This document shows positions 47,669 through 60,780 of a stretch of 64,000 nt of DNA, piece after piece. The DNA is from Lasioglossum baleicum (taxonomy: Eukaryota; Arthropoda; Insecta; Hymenoptera; Halictidae), in NCBI RefSeq assembly GCF_051020765.1, contig NC_134934.1:62001-126000 (forward strand). Direction: 5' to 3'. Each line of letters begins with the position of its first letter. The stretch's first letter is position 1. The notes under the pieces are model-generated. The model was not told the DNA's origin. It did no database searches and saw only the letters and a program-made list of their open reading frames with translations. A program made the translations under genes and the position numbers.

Positions 47669-50350
47669 TATTTCTGTGCGGAATCGCTGTTTCGCGTGCT
47701 AGATCAGTGCATTTGCATACAAATATGCGAAATTGGCATAGAAACTCCGACCCGGCAAGCGCGATCACGATTTATTCGAGCTTATGTCAGATTCGAAGAT
47801 TCTTCGCTTCCGAAGTGTATTTCTGTGCGGAATCGCTGTTTCGCGCGCTAGATCAGTGCATTTGCATGCAAATATGCGAAATTGGCACAGAAACTCCGAC
47901 CTGGCATGCACGATCACGATGTATTCGAGCTTATGTCAGATTCGACGATTCTTCGTTTCAGAAGTGTATTTCTGTGCGGAATCGCTGTTTCGCGCGCTAG
48001 ATCAGTGCATTTGCATGCAAGTATGAGAAATTGGAATAGAAACTCCGACCCGACAAACACGATCACGATGTATTCGAGCTTATGTCAGATTCGACGATTC
48101 TTCGCTTCAGCAGTGTATTTCTGTGCGGAATCGCTGTTTCGCGTGCCAGATCAGTGCATTTGAATGCAAATATGCGAAATTGGCACAGAAACTCCGACCC
48201 GGCAAGCACGATCACAATTTATTCGAGCTTATGTCAGATTCGACGATTCTTCGTTTCAGAAGAGTATTTCTGTGCGGAATCGCTGTTTCGTGTGCTAGAT
48301 CAGTGCATTTGCATGCAAATATGCGAAATTGGCACAGAAACTCCGACCCGGCATGCACGATCACGATTTATTCGAGCTTATGTCAGATTCGACGATTCTT
48401 CGTTTCAGAAGTGTATTTCTGTGCGGAATCGCTGTTTCGCGTGCTAGATCAGTGCATTTGCATGCAAATATGCGAAATTGGCACAGAAACTCCGACCCGG
48501 CAAGCACGATCACGATTTATTCGAGCTTATGTCAGATTCGACGATTCTTCGTTTCAGAAGTGTATTTCTGTGCGGAATCGCTGTTTCGCGTGCTAGATCA
48601 GTGCATTTGCATGCAAATACGTGAAATTGGCACAGAAACTCCGACCCGGCAAGCACGATCACGATTTATTCGAGCTTATGTCAGATTCGAAGATTCTTCG
48701 TTTCAGAAGTGTATTTCTGTGCGGAATCGCTGTTTCGCGTGCTAGATCAGTGCATTTGCATGCAAATATGCGAAATTGGCACAGAAACTCCGACCTGGCA
48801 TGCACGATCACGATTTATTCGAGCTTATGTCAGATTCGACGATTCTTCGTTTCAGAAGTGTATTTCTGTGCGGAATCGCTGTTTCGCGTGCTAGACCAGT
48901 GCATTTGCATACAAATATGCGAAATTGGCACGGAAACTCCGACCCGGCAAGCACGATCCCGATTTATTCGAGCTTATGTCAGATTCGAAGATTCTTCGCT
49001 TCCGAAGTGTATTTCTGTGCGGAATCGCTGTTTCGCGCGCTAGATCAGTGCATTTGCATGCAAGTATGAGAAATTGGAATAGAAACTCCGACCCGGCAAG
49101 CACGATCACAATTTATTCGAGCTTATGTCAGATTCGACGATTCTTCGTTTCAGAAGTGTATTTCTGTGCGGAATCGCTGTTTCGCGTGCTAGATCAGTGC
49201 ATTTGCATACAAATATGCGAAATTGGCACGGAAACTCCGACCCGGCAAGCACGATCCCGATTTATTCGAGCTTATATCAGATTCGAAGATTCTTCGCTTC
49301 CGAAGTGTATTTCTGTGCGGAATCGCTGTTTCGTGTGCTAGATCAGTGCATTTGCATGCAATTATGCGAAATTGGCACAGAAACTCCGACCCGGCATGCA
49401 CGATCACGATTTATTCGAGCTTATGTCAGATTCGACGATTCTTCGTTTCAGAAGTGTATTTCTGTGCGGAATCGCTGTTTCGCGCGCTAGATCAGTGCAT
49501 TTGCATGCAAGTATGAGAAATTGGAATAGAAACTCCTTTTCGGCAAGCACGATCACAAATTATTCGAGCTTATATCAGATTCGACGATTCTTCGTTTCAG
49601 AAGTGTATTTCTGTGCGGAATCGCTGTTTCGCGTGCTAGATCAGTGCATTTGCATGCAAATACGTGAAATTGGCACGGAAACTCCGACCCGGCAAGCACG
49701 ATCCCGGTTTATTCGAGCTTATGTCAGATTCGACGATTCTTCGTTTCAGAAGTGTATTTCTGTGCGGAATCGCTGTTTCGCGCGCTAGATCAGTGCATTT
49801 GCATGCAAGTATGAGAAATTGGAATAGAAACTCCGACCCGACAAACACGATCACGATGTATTCGAGCTTATGTCAGATTCGACGATTCTTCGCTTCAGCA
49901 GTGTATTTCTGTGCGGAATCGCTGTTTCGCGTGCCAGATCAGTGCATTTGAATGCAAATATGCGAAATTGGCACAGAAACTCCGACCCGGCAAGCACGAT
50001 CACGATTTATTCGAGCTTATGTCAGATTCGACGGTTCTTCGTTTCAGAAGTGTATTTCTGTGCGGAATCGCTGTTTCGCGTGCTAGATCAGTGCATTTGC
50101 ATGCAAATACGTGAAATTGGCACGGAAACTCCGACCCGGCAAGCACGATCCCGATTTATTCGAGCTTATGTCAGATTCGACGATTCTTCGTTTCAGAAGT
50201 GTATTTCTGTGCGGAATCGCTGTTTCGCGCGCTAGATCAGTGCATTTGCATGCAAGTATGAGAAATTGGAATAGAAACTCCGACCCGACAAACACGATCA
50301 CGATGTATTCGAGCTTATGTCAGATTCGACGATTCTTCGCTTCAGCAGTG

Positions 50351-52287
50351 TATTTCTGTGCGGAATCGCTGTTTCGCGTGCCAGATCAGTGCATTTGAAT
50401 GCAAATATGCGAAATTGGCACAGAAACTCCGACCCGGCAAGCACGATCACAATTTATTCGAGCTTATGTCAGATTCGACGATTCTTCGTTTCAGAAGAGT
50501 ATTTCTGTGCGGAATCGCTGTTTCGTGTGCTAGATCAGTGCATTTGCATGCAAATATGCGAAATTGGCACAGAAACTCCGACCCGGCATGCACGATCACG
50601 ATTTATTCGAGCTTATGTCAGATTCGACGATTCTTCGTTTCAGAAGTGTATTTCTGTGCGGAATCGCTGTTTCGCGTGCTAGATCAGTGCATTTGCATGC
50701 AAATATGCGAAATTGGCACAGAAACTCCGACCCGGCAAGCACGATCACGATTTATTCGAGCTTATGTCAGATTCGACGATTCTTCGTTTCAGAAGTGTAT
50801 TTCTGTGCGGAATCGCTGTTTCGCGTGCTAGATCAGTGCATTTGCATGCAAATACGTGAAATTGGCACAGAAACTCCGACCCGGCAAGCACGATCACGAT
50901 TTATTCGAGCTTATGTCAGATTCGAAGATTCTTCGTTTCAGAAGTGTATTTCTGTGCGGAATCGCTGTTTCGCGTGCTAGATCAGTGCATTTGCATGCAA
51001 ATATGCGAAATTGGCACAGAAACTCCGACCTGGCATGCACGATCACGATTTATTCGAGCTTATGTCAGATTCGACGATTCTTCGTTTCAGAAGTGTATTT
51101 CTGTGCGGAATCGCTGTTTCGCGTGCTAGATCAGTGCATTTGCATACAAATATGCGAAATTGGCACGGAAACTCCGACCCGGCAAGCACGATCCCGATTT
51201 ATTCGAGCTTATATCAGATTCGAAGATTCTTCGCTTCCGAAGTGTATTTCTGTGCGGAATCGCTGTTTCGTGTGCTAGATCAGTGCATTTGCATGCAATT
51301 ATGCGAAATTGGCACAGAAACTCCGACCCGGCATGCACGATCACGATTTATTCGAGCTTATGTCAGATTCGACGATTCTTCGTTTCAGAAGTGTATTTCT
51401 GTGCGGAATCGCTGTTTCGCGCGCTAGATCAGTGCATTTGCATGCAAGTATGAGAAATTGGAATAGAAACTCCTTTTCGGCAAGCACGATCACAAATTAT
51501 TCGAGCTTATATCAGATTCGACGATTCTTCGTTTCAGAAGTGTATTTCTGTGCGGAATCGCTGTTTCGCGTGCTAGATCAGTGCATTTGCATGCAAATAC
51601 GTGAAATTGGCACGGAAACTCCGACCCGGCAAGCACGATCCCGATTTATTCGAGCTTATGTCAGATTCGACGATTCTTCGTTTCAGAAGTGTATTTCTGT
51701 GCGGAATCGCTGTTTCGCGCGCTAGATCAGTGCATTTGCATGCAAGTATGAGAAATTGGAATAGAAACTCCGACCCGACAAACACGATCACGATGTATTC
51801 GAGCTTATGTCAGATTCGACGATTCTTCGCTTCAGCAGTGTATTTCTGTGCGGAATCGCTGTTTCGCGTGCCAGATCAGTGCATTTGAATGCAAATATGC
51901 GAAATTGGCACAGAAACTCCGACCCGGCAAGCACGATCACGATTTATTCGAGCTTATGTCAGATTCGACGGTTCTTCGTTTCAGAAGTGTATTTCTGTGC
52001 GGAATCGCTGTTTCGCGTGCTAGATCAGTGCATTTGCATGCAAATACGTGAAATTGGCACGGAAACTCCGACCCGGCAAGCACGATCCCGATTTATTCGA
52101 GCTTATGTCAGATTCGACGATTCTTCGTTTCAGAAGTGTATTTCTGTGCGGAATCGCTGTTTCGCGCGCTAGATCAGTGCATTTGCATGCAAGTATGAGA
52201 AATTGGAATAGAAACTCCGACCCGACAAACACGATCACGATGTATTCGAGCTTATGTCAGATTCGACGATTCTTCGCTTCAGCAGTG
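50351..52287 (+). repeat. 13-monomer extra block (1937 bp) in copy 2
   Basis: Its first five monomers match 48116-48860 and the rest match 49159-50350. It is thus a re-duplication of the material just upstream with two monomers skipped at 51096. Landmarks repeated here are GCAATTATGCG (near 49360 and 51297) and GACGGTTCTTCG. CCCGGTTTATT near 49705 is not repeated and so is private to the upstream copy. Confidence 0.82.
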
Positions 52288-53628
52288 TATTTCTGTGCGG
52301 AATCGCTGTTTCGCGTGCCAGATCAGTGCATTTGAATGCAAATATGCGAAATTGGCACAGAAACTCCGACCCGGCAAGCACGATCACGATTTATTCGAGC
52401 TTATGTCAGATTCGACGATTCTTCGCTTCAGAAGTGTATTTCTGTGCGGAATCGCTGTTTCGCGTGCGAGATCAGTGCATTTGAATGCAAATATGCGAAA
52501 TTGGCACAGAAACTCCGACCCGGCAAGCACGATCACAATTTATTCGAGCTTATGTCAGATTCGACGATTCTTCGCTTCAGCAGTGTATTTCTGTGCGGAA
52601 TCGCTGTTTCGCGCGCAAGATCAGTGCATTTGCATGCAAGTATGAGAAATTGGAATAGAAACTCCTTTTCGGCAAGCACGATCACAAATTATTCGAGCTT
52701 ATATCAAATTCGACGATTCTTCGTTTCAGAAGTGTATTTCTGTGCGGAATCGCTGTTTCGCGTGCTAGATCAGTGCATTTGCATACAAATATGCGAAATT
52801 GGCATAGAAACTCCGACCCGGCAAGCGCGATCACGATTTATTCGAGCTTATGTCAGATTCGAAGATTCTTCGCTTCCGAAGTGTATTTCTGTGCGGAATC
52901 GCTGTTTCGCGCGCTAGATCAGTGCATTTGCATGCAAATATGCGAAATTGGCACAGAAACTCCGACCTGGCATGCACGATCACGATGTATTCGAGCTTAT
53001 GTCAGATTCGACGATTCTTCGTTTCAGAAATGTATTTCTGTGCGGAATCGCTGTTTCGCGTGCTAGATCAGTGCATTTGCATGCAAATACGTGAAATTGG
53101 CACAGAAACTCCGACCCGGCAAGCACGATCACGATTTATTCGAGCTTATGTCAGATTCGAAGATTCTTCGCTTCCGAAGTGTATTTCTGTGCGGAATCGC
53201 TGTTTCGCGCGCTAGATTAGTGCATTTGCATGCAAGTATGAGAAATTGGAATAGAAACTCCGACCCGACAAACACGATCACGATGTATTCGAGCTTATGT
53301 CAGATTCGACGATTCTTCGCTTCAGCAGTGTATTTCTGTGCGGAATCGCTGTTTCGCGTGCCAGATCAGTGCATTTGAATGCAAATATGCGAAATTGGCA
53401 CAGAAACTCCGACCCGGCAAGCACGATCACGATTTATTCGAGCTTATGTCAGATTCGACGATTCTTCGCTTCAGAAGTGTATTTCTGTGCGGAATCGCTG
53501 TTTCGCGTGCGAGATCAGTGCATTTGAATGCAAATATGCGAAATTGGCACAGAAACTCCGACCCGGCAAGCACGATCACAATTTATTCGAGCTTATGTCA
53601 GATTCGACGATTCTTCGCTTCAGCAGTG

Positions 53629-55118
53629 TATTTCTGTGCGGAATCGCTGTTTCGCGCGCAAGATCAGTGCATTTGCATGCAAGTATGAGAAATTGGAATA
53701 GAAACTCCTTTTCGGCAAGCACGATCACAAATTATTCGAGCTTATATCAAATTCGACGATTCTTCGTTTCGGAAGTGTATTTCTGTGCGGAATCGCTGTT
53801 TCGCGCGCTAGATCAGTGCATTTGCATGCAAATACGTGAAATTGGCACGGAAACTCCGACTCGGCAAGCACGATCCCGATTTATTCGAGCTTATGTCAGA
53901 TTCGACGATTCTTCGTTTCAGAAGTGTATTTCTGTGCGGAATCGCTGTTTCGCGCGCTAGATCAGTGCATTTGCATGCAAGTATGAGAAATTGGAATAGA
54001 AACTCCGACCCGACAAACACGATCACGATGTATTCGAGCTTATGTCAGATTCGACGATTCTTCGCTTCAGCAGTGTATTTCTGTGCGGAATCGCTGTTTC
54101 GCGTGCCAGATCAGTGCATTTGAATGCAAATATGCGAAATTGGCACAGAAACTCCGACCCGGCAAGCACGATCACGATTTATTCGAGCTTATGTCAGATT
54201 CGACGATTCTTCGCTTCAGAAGTGTATTTCTGTGCGGAATCGCTGTTTCGCGTGCGAGATCAGTGCATTTGAATGCAAATATGCGAAATTGGCACAGAAA
54301 CTCCGACCCGGCAAGCACGATCACAATTTATTCGAGCTTATGTCAGATTCGACGATTCTTCGCTTCAGCAGTGTATTTCTGTGCGGAATCGCTGTTTCGC
54401 GCGCAAGATCAGTGCATTTGCATGCAAGTATGAGAAATTGGAATAGAAACTCCTTTTCGGCAAGCACGATCACAAATTATTCGAGCTTATATCAAATTCG
54501 ACGATTCTTCGTTTCGGAAGTGTATTTCTGTGCGGAATCGCTGTTTCGCGCGCTAGATCAGTGCATTTGCATGCAAATACGTGAAATTGGCACGGAAACT
54601 CCGACTCGGCAAGCACGATCCCGATTTATTCGAGCTTATGTCAGATTCGACGATTCTTCGTTTCAGAAGTGTATTTCTGTGCGGAATCGCTGTTTCGCGC
54701 GCTAGATCAGTGCATTTGCATGCAAGTATGAGAAATTGGAATAGAAACTCCGACCCGACAAACACGATCACGATGTATTCGAGCTTATGTCAGATTCGAC
54801 GATTCTTCGCTTCAGCAGTGTATTTCTGTGCGGAATCGCTGTTTCGCGTGCCAGATCAGTGCATTTGAATGCAAATATGCGAAATTGGCACAGAAACTCC
54901 GACCCGGCAAGCACGATCACGATTTATTCGAGCTTATGTCAGATTCGACGATTCTTCGCTTCAGAAGTGTATTTCTGTGCGGAATCGCTGTTTCGCGTGC
55001 GAGATCAGTGCATTTGAATGCAAATATGCGAAATTGGCACAGAAACTCCGACCCGGCAAGCACGATCACAATTTATTCGAGCTTATGTCAGATTCGACGA
55101 TTCTTCGCTTCAGCAGTG
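53629..55118 (+). repeat. 5-monomer (745-bp) tandem repeat, two copies
   Basis: Monomers m361-m365 (53629-54373) and m366-m370 (54374-55118) have the same order and share the rare GACTCGGCAAG variant (near 53859 and 54603). The matching place in copy 1 (41560-42304) has one copy only, with a private ATTCAACG change near 42281. Confidence 0.87.
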
Positions 55119-56310
55119 TATTTCTGTGCGGAATCGCTGTTTCGTGTGCTAGATCAGTGCATTTGCATGCAAATATGCGAAATTGGCACAGAAACTCCGA
55201 CCCGGCATGCACGATCACGATTTATTCGAGCTTATGTCAGATTCGACGATTCTTCGCTTCAGAAGTGTATTTCTTTGCGGAATCGCTGTTTCGCGTGCTA
55301 GATCAGTGCATTTGAATGCAAATATGCGAAATTGGCACAGAAACTCCTACCCGGCAATCACGATCACAATTTATTCGAGCTTATGTCAGATTCGACGATT
55401 CTTCGCTTCAGAAGTGTATTTCTGTGCGGAATCGCTGTTTCGCGTGCTAGATCAGTGCATTTGCATGCAAATACGTGAAATTGGCACAGAAACTCCGACC
55501 CGGCAAGCACGATCACGATTTATTCGAGCTTATGTCAGATTCGAAGATTCTTCGCTTCCGAAGTGTATTTCTGTGCGGAATCGCTGTTTCGCGCGCTAGA
55601 TTAGTGCATTTGCATGCAAGTATGAGAAATTGGAATAGAAACTCCGACCCGACAAACACGATCACGATGTATTCGAGCTTATGTCAGATTCGACGATTCT
55701 TCGCTTCAGCAGTGTATTTCTGTGCGGAATCGCTGTTTCGCGTGCCAGATCAGTGCATTTGAATGCAAATATGCGAAATTGGCACAGAAACTCCGACCCG
55801 GCAAGCACGATCACAATTTATTCGAGCTTATGTCAGATTCGACTATTCTTCGTTTCAGAAGTGTATTTCTGTGCGGAATCGCTGTTTCGTGTGCTAGATC
55901 AGTGCATTTGCATGCAAATATGCGAAATTGGCACAGAAACTCCGACCCGGCATGCACGATCACGATTTATTCGAGCTTATGTCAGATTCGACGATTCTTC
56001 GCTTCAGAAGTGTATTTCTTTGCGGAATCGCTGTTTCGCGTGCTAGATCAGTGCATTTGAATGCAAATATGCGAAATTGGCACAGAAACTCCTACCCGGC
56101 AATCACGATCACAATTTATTCGAGCTTATGTCAGATTCGACGATTCTTCGCTTCAGAAGTGTATTTCTGTGCGGAATCGCTGTTTCGCGTGCGAGATCAG
56201 TGCATTTGAATGCAAATATGCGAAATTGGCACAGAAACTCCGACCCGGCAAGCACGATCACAATTTATTCGAGCTTATGTCAGATTCGACGATTCTTCGC
56301 TTCAGCAGTG

Positions 56311-56459
56311 TATTTCTGTGCGGAATCGCTGTTTCGCGCGCTAGATCAGTGCATTTGCATGCAAGTATGAGAAATTGGCACGGAAACTCCGATTCGGCAA
56401 GCACGATCACAATTTATTCGAGCCCTTGACAGATTCGACGATTCTTCGCTTCAGAAGTG
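56311..56459 (+). repeat. Hybrid monomer m379 (GTATGAG core, GGCACGG/GATTCGG back)
   Basis: The core GCAAGTATGAGAAATTGG normally continues with AATAG. Here it continues with CACGG and GATTCGG. The switch lies at positions 60-69. The same hybrid occurs at 60334-60482, and both carry CCCTTGACAG. Confidence 0.8.
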
Positions 56460-56608
56460 TATTTCTGTGCGGAATCGCTGTTTCGCGTGCGAGATCAGTG
56501 CATTTGAATGCAAATATGCGAAATTGGCACAGAAACTCCGACCCGGCAAGCACGATCACAATTTATTCGAGCTTATGTCAGATTCGACGGTTCTTCGTTT
56601 CAGAAGTG

Positions 56609-58098
56609 TATTTCTGTGCGGAATCGCTGTTTCGCGTGCTAGATCAGTGCATTTGCATGCAAGTATGAGAAATTGGAATAGAAACTCCTTTTCGGCAAGC
56701 ACGATCACAAATTATTCGAGCTTATATCAAATTCGACGATTCTTCGTTTCAGAAGTGTATTTCTGTGCGGAATCGCTGTTTCGCGTGCTAGATCAGTGCA
56801 TTTGCATACAAATATGCGAAATTGGCACGGAAACTCCGATTCGGCAAGCACGATCACAATTTATTCGAGCCCTTGACAGATTCGACGATTCTTCGTTTCA
56901 GAAGTGTATTTCTGTGCGGAATCGCTGTTTCGCGTGCTAGATCAGTGCATTTGCATGCAAATATGCGAAATTGGCACAGAAACTCCGACCCGGCAAGCAC
57001 GATCACGATTTATTCGAGCTTATGTCAGATTCGACGATTCTTCGTTTCAGAAGTGTATTTCTGTGCGGAATCGCTGTTTCGCGTGCTAGATCAGTGCATT
57101 TGCATGCAAATACGTGAAATTGGCACAGAAACTCCGACCCGGCAAGCACGATCACGATTTATTCGAGCTTATGTCAGATTCGAAGATTCTTCGTTTCAGA
57201 AGTGTATTTCTGTGCGGAATCGCTGTTTCGCGTGCTAGATCAGTGCATTTGCATGCAAATATGCGAAATTGGCACAGAAACTCCGACCTGGCATGCACGA
57301 TCACGATTTATTCGAGCTTATGTCAGATTCGACGATTCTTCGTTTCAGAAGTGTATTTCTGTGCGGAATCGCTGTTTCGCGTGCTAGACCAGTGCATTTG
57401 CATACAAATATGCGAAATTGGCACGGAAACTCCGACCCGGCAAGCACGATCCCGATTTATTCGAGCTTATGTCAGATTCGAAGATTCTTCGCTTCCGAAG
57501 TGTATTTCTGTGCGGAATCGCTGTTTCGCGCGCTAGATCAGTGCATTTGCATGCAAGTATGAGAAATTGGAATAGAAACTCCGACCCGGCAAGCACGATC
57601 ACAATTTATTCGAGCTTATGTCAGATTCGACGATTCTTCGTTTCAGAAGTGTATTTCTGTGCGGAATCGCTGTTTCGCGTGCTAGATCAGTGCATTTGCA
57701 TACAAATATGCGAAATTGGCACGGAAACTCCGACCCGGCAAGCACGATCCCGATTTATTCGAGCTTATATCAGATTCGACGATTCTTCGTTTCAGAAGTG
57801 TATTTCTGTGCGGAATCGCTGTTTCGTGTGCTAGATCAGTGCATTTGCATGCAAATATGCGAAATTGGCACAGAAACACCGACCTGGCAAGCACGATCAC
57901 AATTTATTCGAGCTTATGTCAGATTCGAAGATTCTTCGCTTCCGAAGTGTATTTCTGTGCGGAATCGCTGTTTCGCGCGCTAGATCAGTGCATTTGCATG
58001 CAAGTATGAGAAATTGGAATAGAAACTCCGACCCGACAAACACGATCACGATGTATTCGAGCTTATGTCAGATTCGACGATTCTTCGCTTCAGCAGTG
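56609..58098 (+). repeat. Ten-monomer block, copy 1
   Basis: Monomers m381-m390 recur as m409-m418 (60781-62270) at a spacing of 4172 bp. The private variants CCCTTGACAG and GAAACACCGACC are shared by both. After this block the two diverge in the tail of the next monomer. Confidence 0.85.
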
Positions 58099-60333
58099 TA
58101 TTTCTGTGCGGAATCGCTGTTTCGCGTGCCAGATCAGTGCATTTGAATGCAAATATGCGAAATTGGCACAGAAACTCCGACCCGGCAAGCACGATCACGA
58201 TTTATTCGAGCTTATGTCAGATTCGAAGATTCTTCGCTTCCGAAGTGTATTTCTGTGCGGAATCGCTGTTTCGCGCGCTAGATTAGTGCATTTGCATGCA
58301 AGTATGAGAAATTGGAATAGAAACTCCGACCCGACAAACACGATCACGATGTATTCGAGCTTATGTCAGATTCGACGATTCTTCGCTTCAGCAGTGTATT
58401 TCTGTGCGGAATCGCTGTTTCGCGTGCCAGATCAGTGCATTTGAATGCAAATATGCGAAATTGGCACAGAAACTCCGACCCGGCAAGCACGATCACGATT
58501 TATTCGAGCTTATGTCAGATTCGACGATTCTTCGCTTCAGAAGTGTATTTCTGTGCGGAATCGCTGTTTCGCGTGCGAGATCAGTGCATTTGAATGCAAA
58601 TATGCGAAATTGGCACAGAAACTCCGACCCGGCAAGCACGATCACAATTTATTCGAGCTTATGTCAGATTCGACGATTCTTCGCTTCAGCAGTGTATTTC
58701 TGTGCGGAATCGCTGTTTCGCGCGCAAGATCAGTGCATTTGCATGCAAGTATGAGAAATTGGAATAGAAACTCCTTTTCGGCAAGCACGATCACAAATTA
58801 TTCGAGCTTATATCAAATTCGACGATTCTTCGTTTCGGAAGTGTATTTCTGTGCGGAATCGCTGTTTCGCGCGCTAGATCAGTGCATTTGCATGCAAATA
58901 CGTGAAATTGGCACGGAAACTCCGACTCGGCAAGCACGATCCCGATTTATTCGAGCTTATGTCAGATTCGACGATTCTTCGTTTCAGAAGTGTATTTCTG
59001 TGCGGAATCGCTGTTTCGCGCGCTAGATCAGTGCATTTGCATGCAAGTATGAGAAATTGGAATAGAAACTCCGACCCGACAAACACGATCACGATGTATT
59101 CGAGCTTATGTCAGATTCGACGATTCTTCGCTTCAGCAGTGTATTTCTGTGCGGAATCGCTGTTTCGCGTGCCAGATCAGTGCATTTGAATGCAAATATG
59201 CGAAATTGGCACAGAAACTCCGACCCGGCAAGCACGATCACGATTTATTCGAGCTTATGTCAGATTCGACGATTCTTCGATTCAGCAGTGTACTTCTGTG
59301 CGGAATCGCTGTTTCGCGCGCAAGATCAGTGCATTTGCATGCAAGTATGAGAAATTGGAATAGAAACTCCTTTTCGGCAAGCACGATCACAAATTATTCG
59401 AGCTTATATCAAATTCGACGATTCTTCGTTTCAGAAGTGTATTTCTGTGCGGAATCGCTGTTTCGCGTGCTAGATCAGTGCATTTGCATACAAATATGCG
59501 AAATTGGCATAGAAACTCCGACCCGGCAAGCGCGATCACGATTTATTCGAGCTTATGTCAGATTCGAAGATTCTTCGCTTCCGAAGTGTATTTCTGTGCG
59601 GAATCGCTGTTTCGCGCGCTAGGTCAGTGGATTTTCATGCAAGTATGTGAAATGGGAATAGAAACTCCGACCCGGCAAGCTCGATCACGATTTATTCGAG
59701 CTTATATCAGATTCGACGATTCTTCGTTTCAGAAGTGTATTTCTGTGCGGAATCGCTGTTTCGCGCGCTAGATCAGTGCATTTGCATGCAAATATGCGAA
59801 ATTGGCACAGAAACTCCGACCTGGCATGCACGATCACGATGTATTCGAGCTTATGTCAGATTCGACGATTCTTCGTTTCAGAAGTGTATTTCTGTGCGGA
59901 ATCGCTGTTTCGCGTGCTAGATCAGTGCATTTGCATGCAAATACGTGAAATTGGCACAGAAACTCCGACCCGGCAAGCACGATCACGATTTATTCGAGCT
60001 TATGTCAGATTCGAAGATTCTTCGCTTCCGAAGTGTATTTCTGTGCGGAATCGCTGTTTCGCGCGCTAGATTAGTGCATTTGCATGCAAGTATGAGAAAT
60101 TGGAATAGAAACTCCGACCCGACAAACACGATCACGATGTATTCGAGCTTATGTCAGATTCGACGATTCTTCGCTTCAGGAGTGTATTTCTGTGCGGAAT
60201 CGCTGTTTCGCGTGCGAGATCAGTGCATTTGAATGCAAATATGCGAAATTGGCACAGAAACTCCGACCCGGCAAGCACGATCACAATTTATTCGAGCTTA
60301 TGTCAGATTCGACGATTCTTCGCTTCAGCAGTG

Positions 60334-60780
60334 TATTTCTGTGCGGAATCGCTGTTTCGCGCGCTAGATCAGTGCATTTGCATGCAAGTATGAGAAATTG
60401 GCACGGAAACTCCGATTCGGCAAGCACGATCACAATTTATTCGAGCCCTTGACAGATTCGACGATTCTTCGCTTCAGAAGTGTATTTCTGTGCGGAATCG
60501 CTGTTTCGCGTGCTAGATCAGTGCATTTGCATGCAAATACGTGAAATTGGCACAGAAACTCCGACCCGGCAAGCACGATCACGATTTATTCGAGCTTATG
60601 TCAGATTCGAAGATTCTTCGCTTCCGAAGTGTATTTCTGTGCGGAATCGCTGTTTCGCGCGCTAGATTAGTGCATTTGCATGCAAGTATGAGAAATTGGA
60701 ATAGAAACTCCGACCCGACAAACACGATCACGATGTATTCGAGCTTATGTCAGATTCGACGATTCTTCGCTTCAGCAGTG
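60334..60780 (+). repeat. Three monomers linking the 4-kb mosaic copies
   Basis: It begins with the GTATGAG/GATTCGG hybrid monomer, the partner of 56311-56459. It then has a hairpin-cluster monomer and a TAGATTAGTG monomer, where the first mosaic copy has a single CGAGATC monomer. This accounts for the change in spacing from 4023 to 4172 bp. Confidence 0.75.

Larger units (their letters stand above)
43348..56161 (+). repeat. 67-monomer HOR, enlarged copy 2 (86 monomers, 12814 bp)
   Basis: It aligns with copy 1 in order but with whole-monomer changes: three monomers present only here at 47222-47668, three monomers of copy 1 (39176-39622) absent near 49606, thirteen extra at 50351-52287, one extra near 53331-53628 and five extra at 54374-55118. 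The net gain is 19 monomers. Point differences in the aligned parts are few, so copy-number change has been faster than base substitution. Confidence 0.85.
56162..60333 (+). repeat. 28-monomer mosaic segment (4172 bp)
   Basis: This segment joins pieces from several HOR families: GATTCGG monomers with a private CCCTTGACAG, the GACCTGG/GACCAG run, the CCGACAAACACG run and a TAGGTCAGTGGATTTTC monomer. Parts recur in the last 3.7 kb of the window at spacings of 4023, 4172 and 3725 bp. It looks like a loosely repeated unit rather than an exact HOR. Confidence 0.75.
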
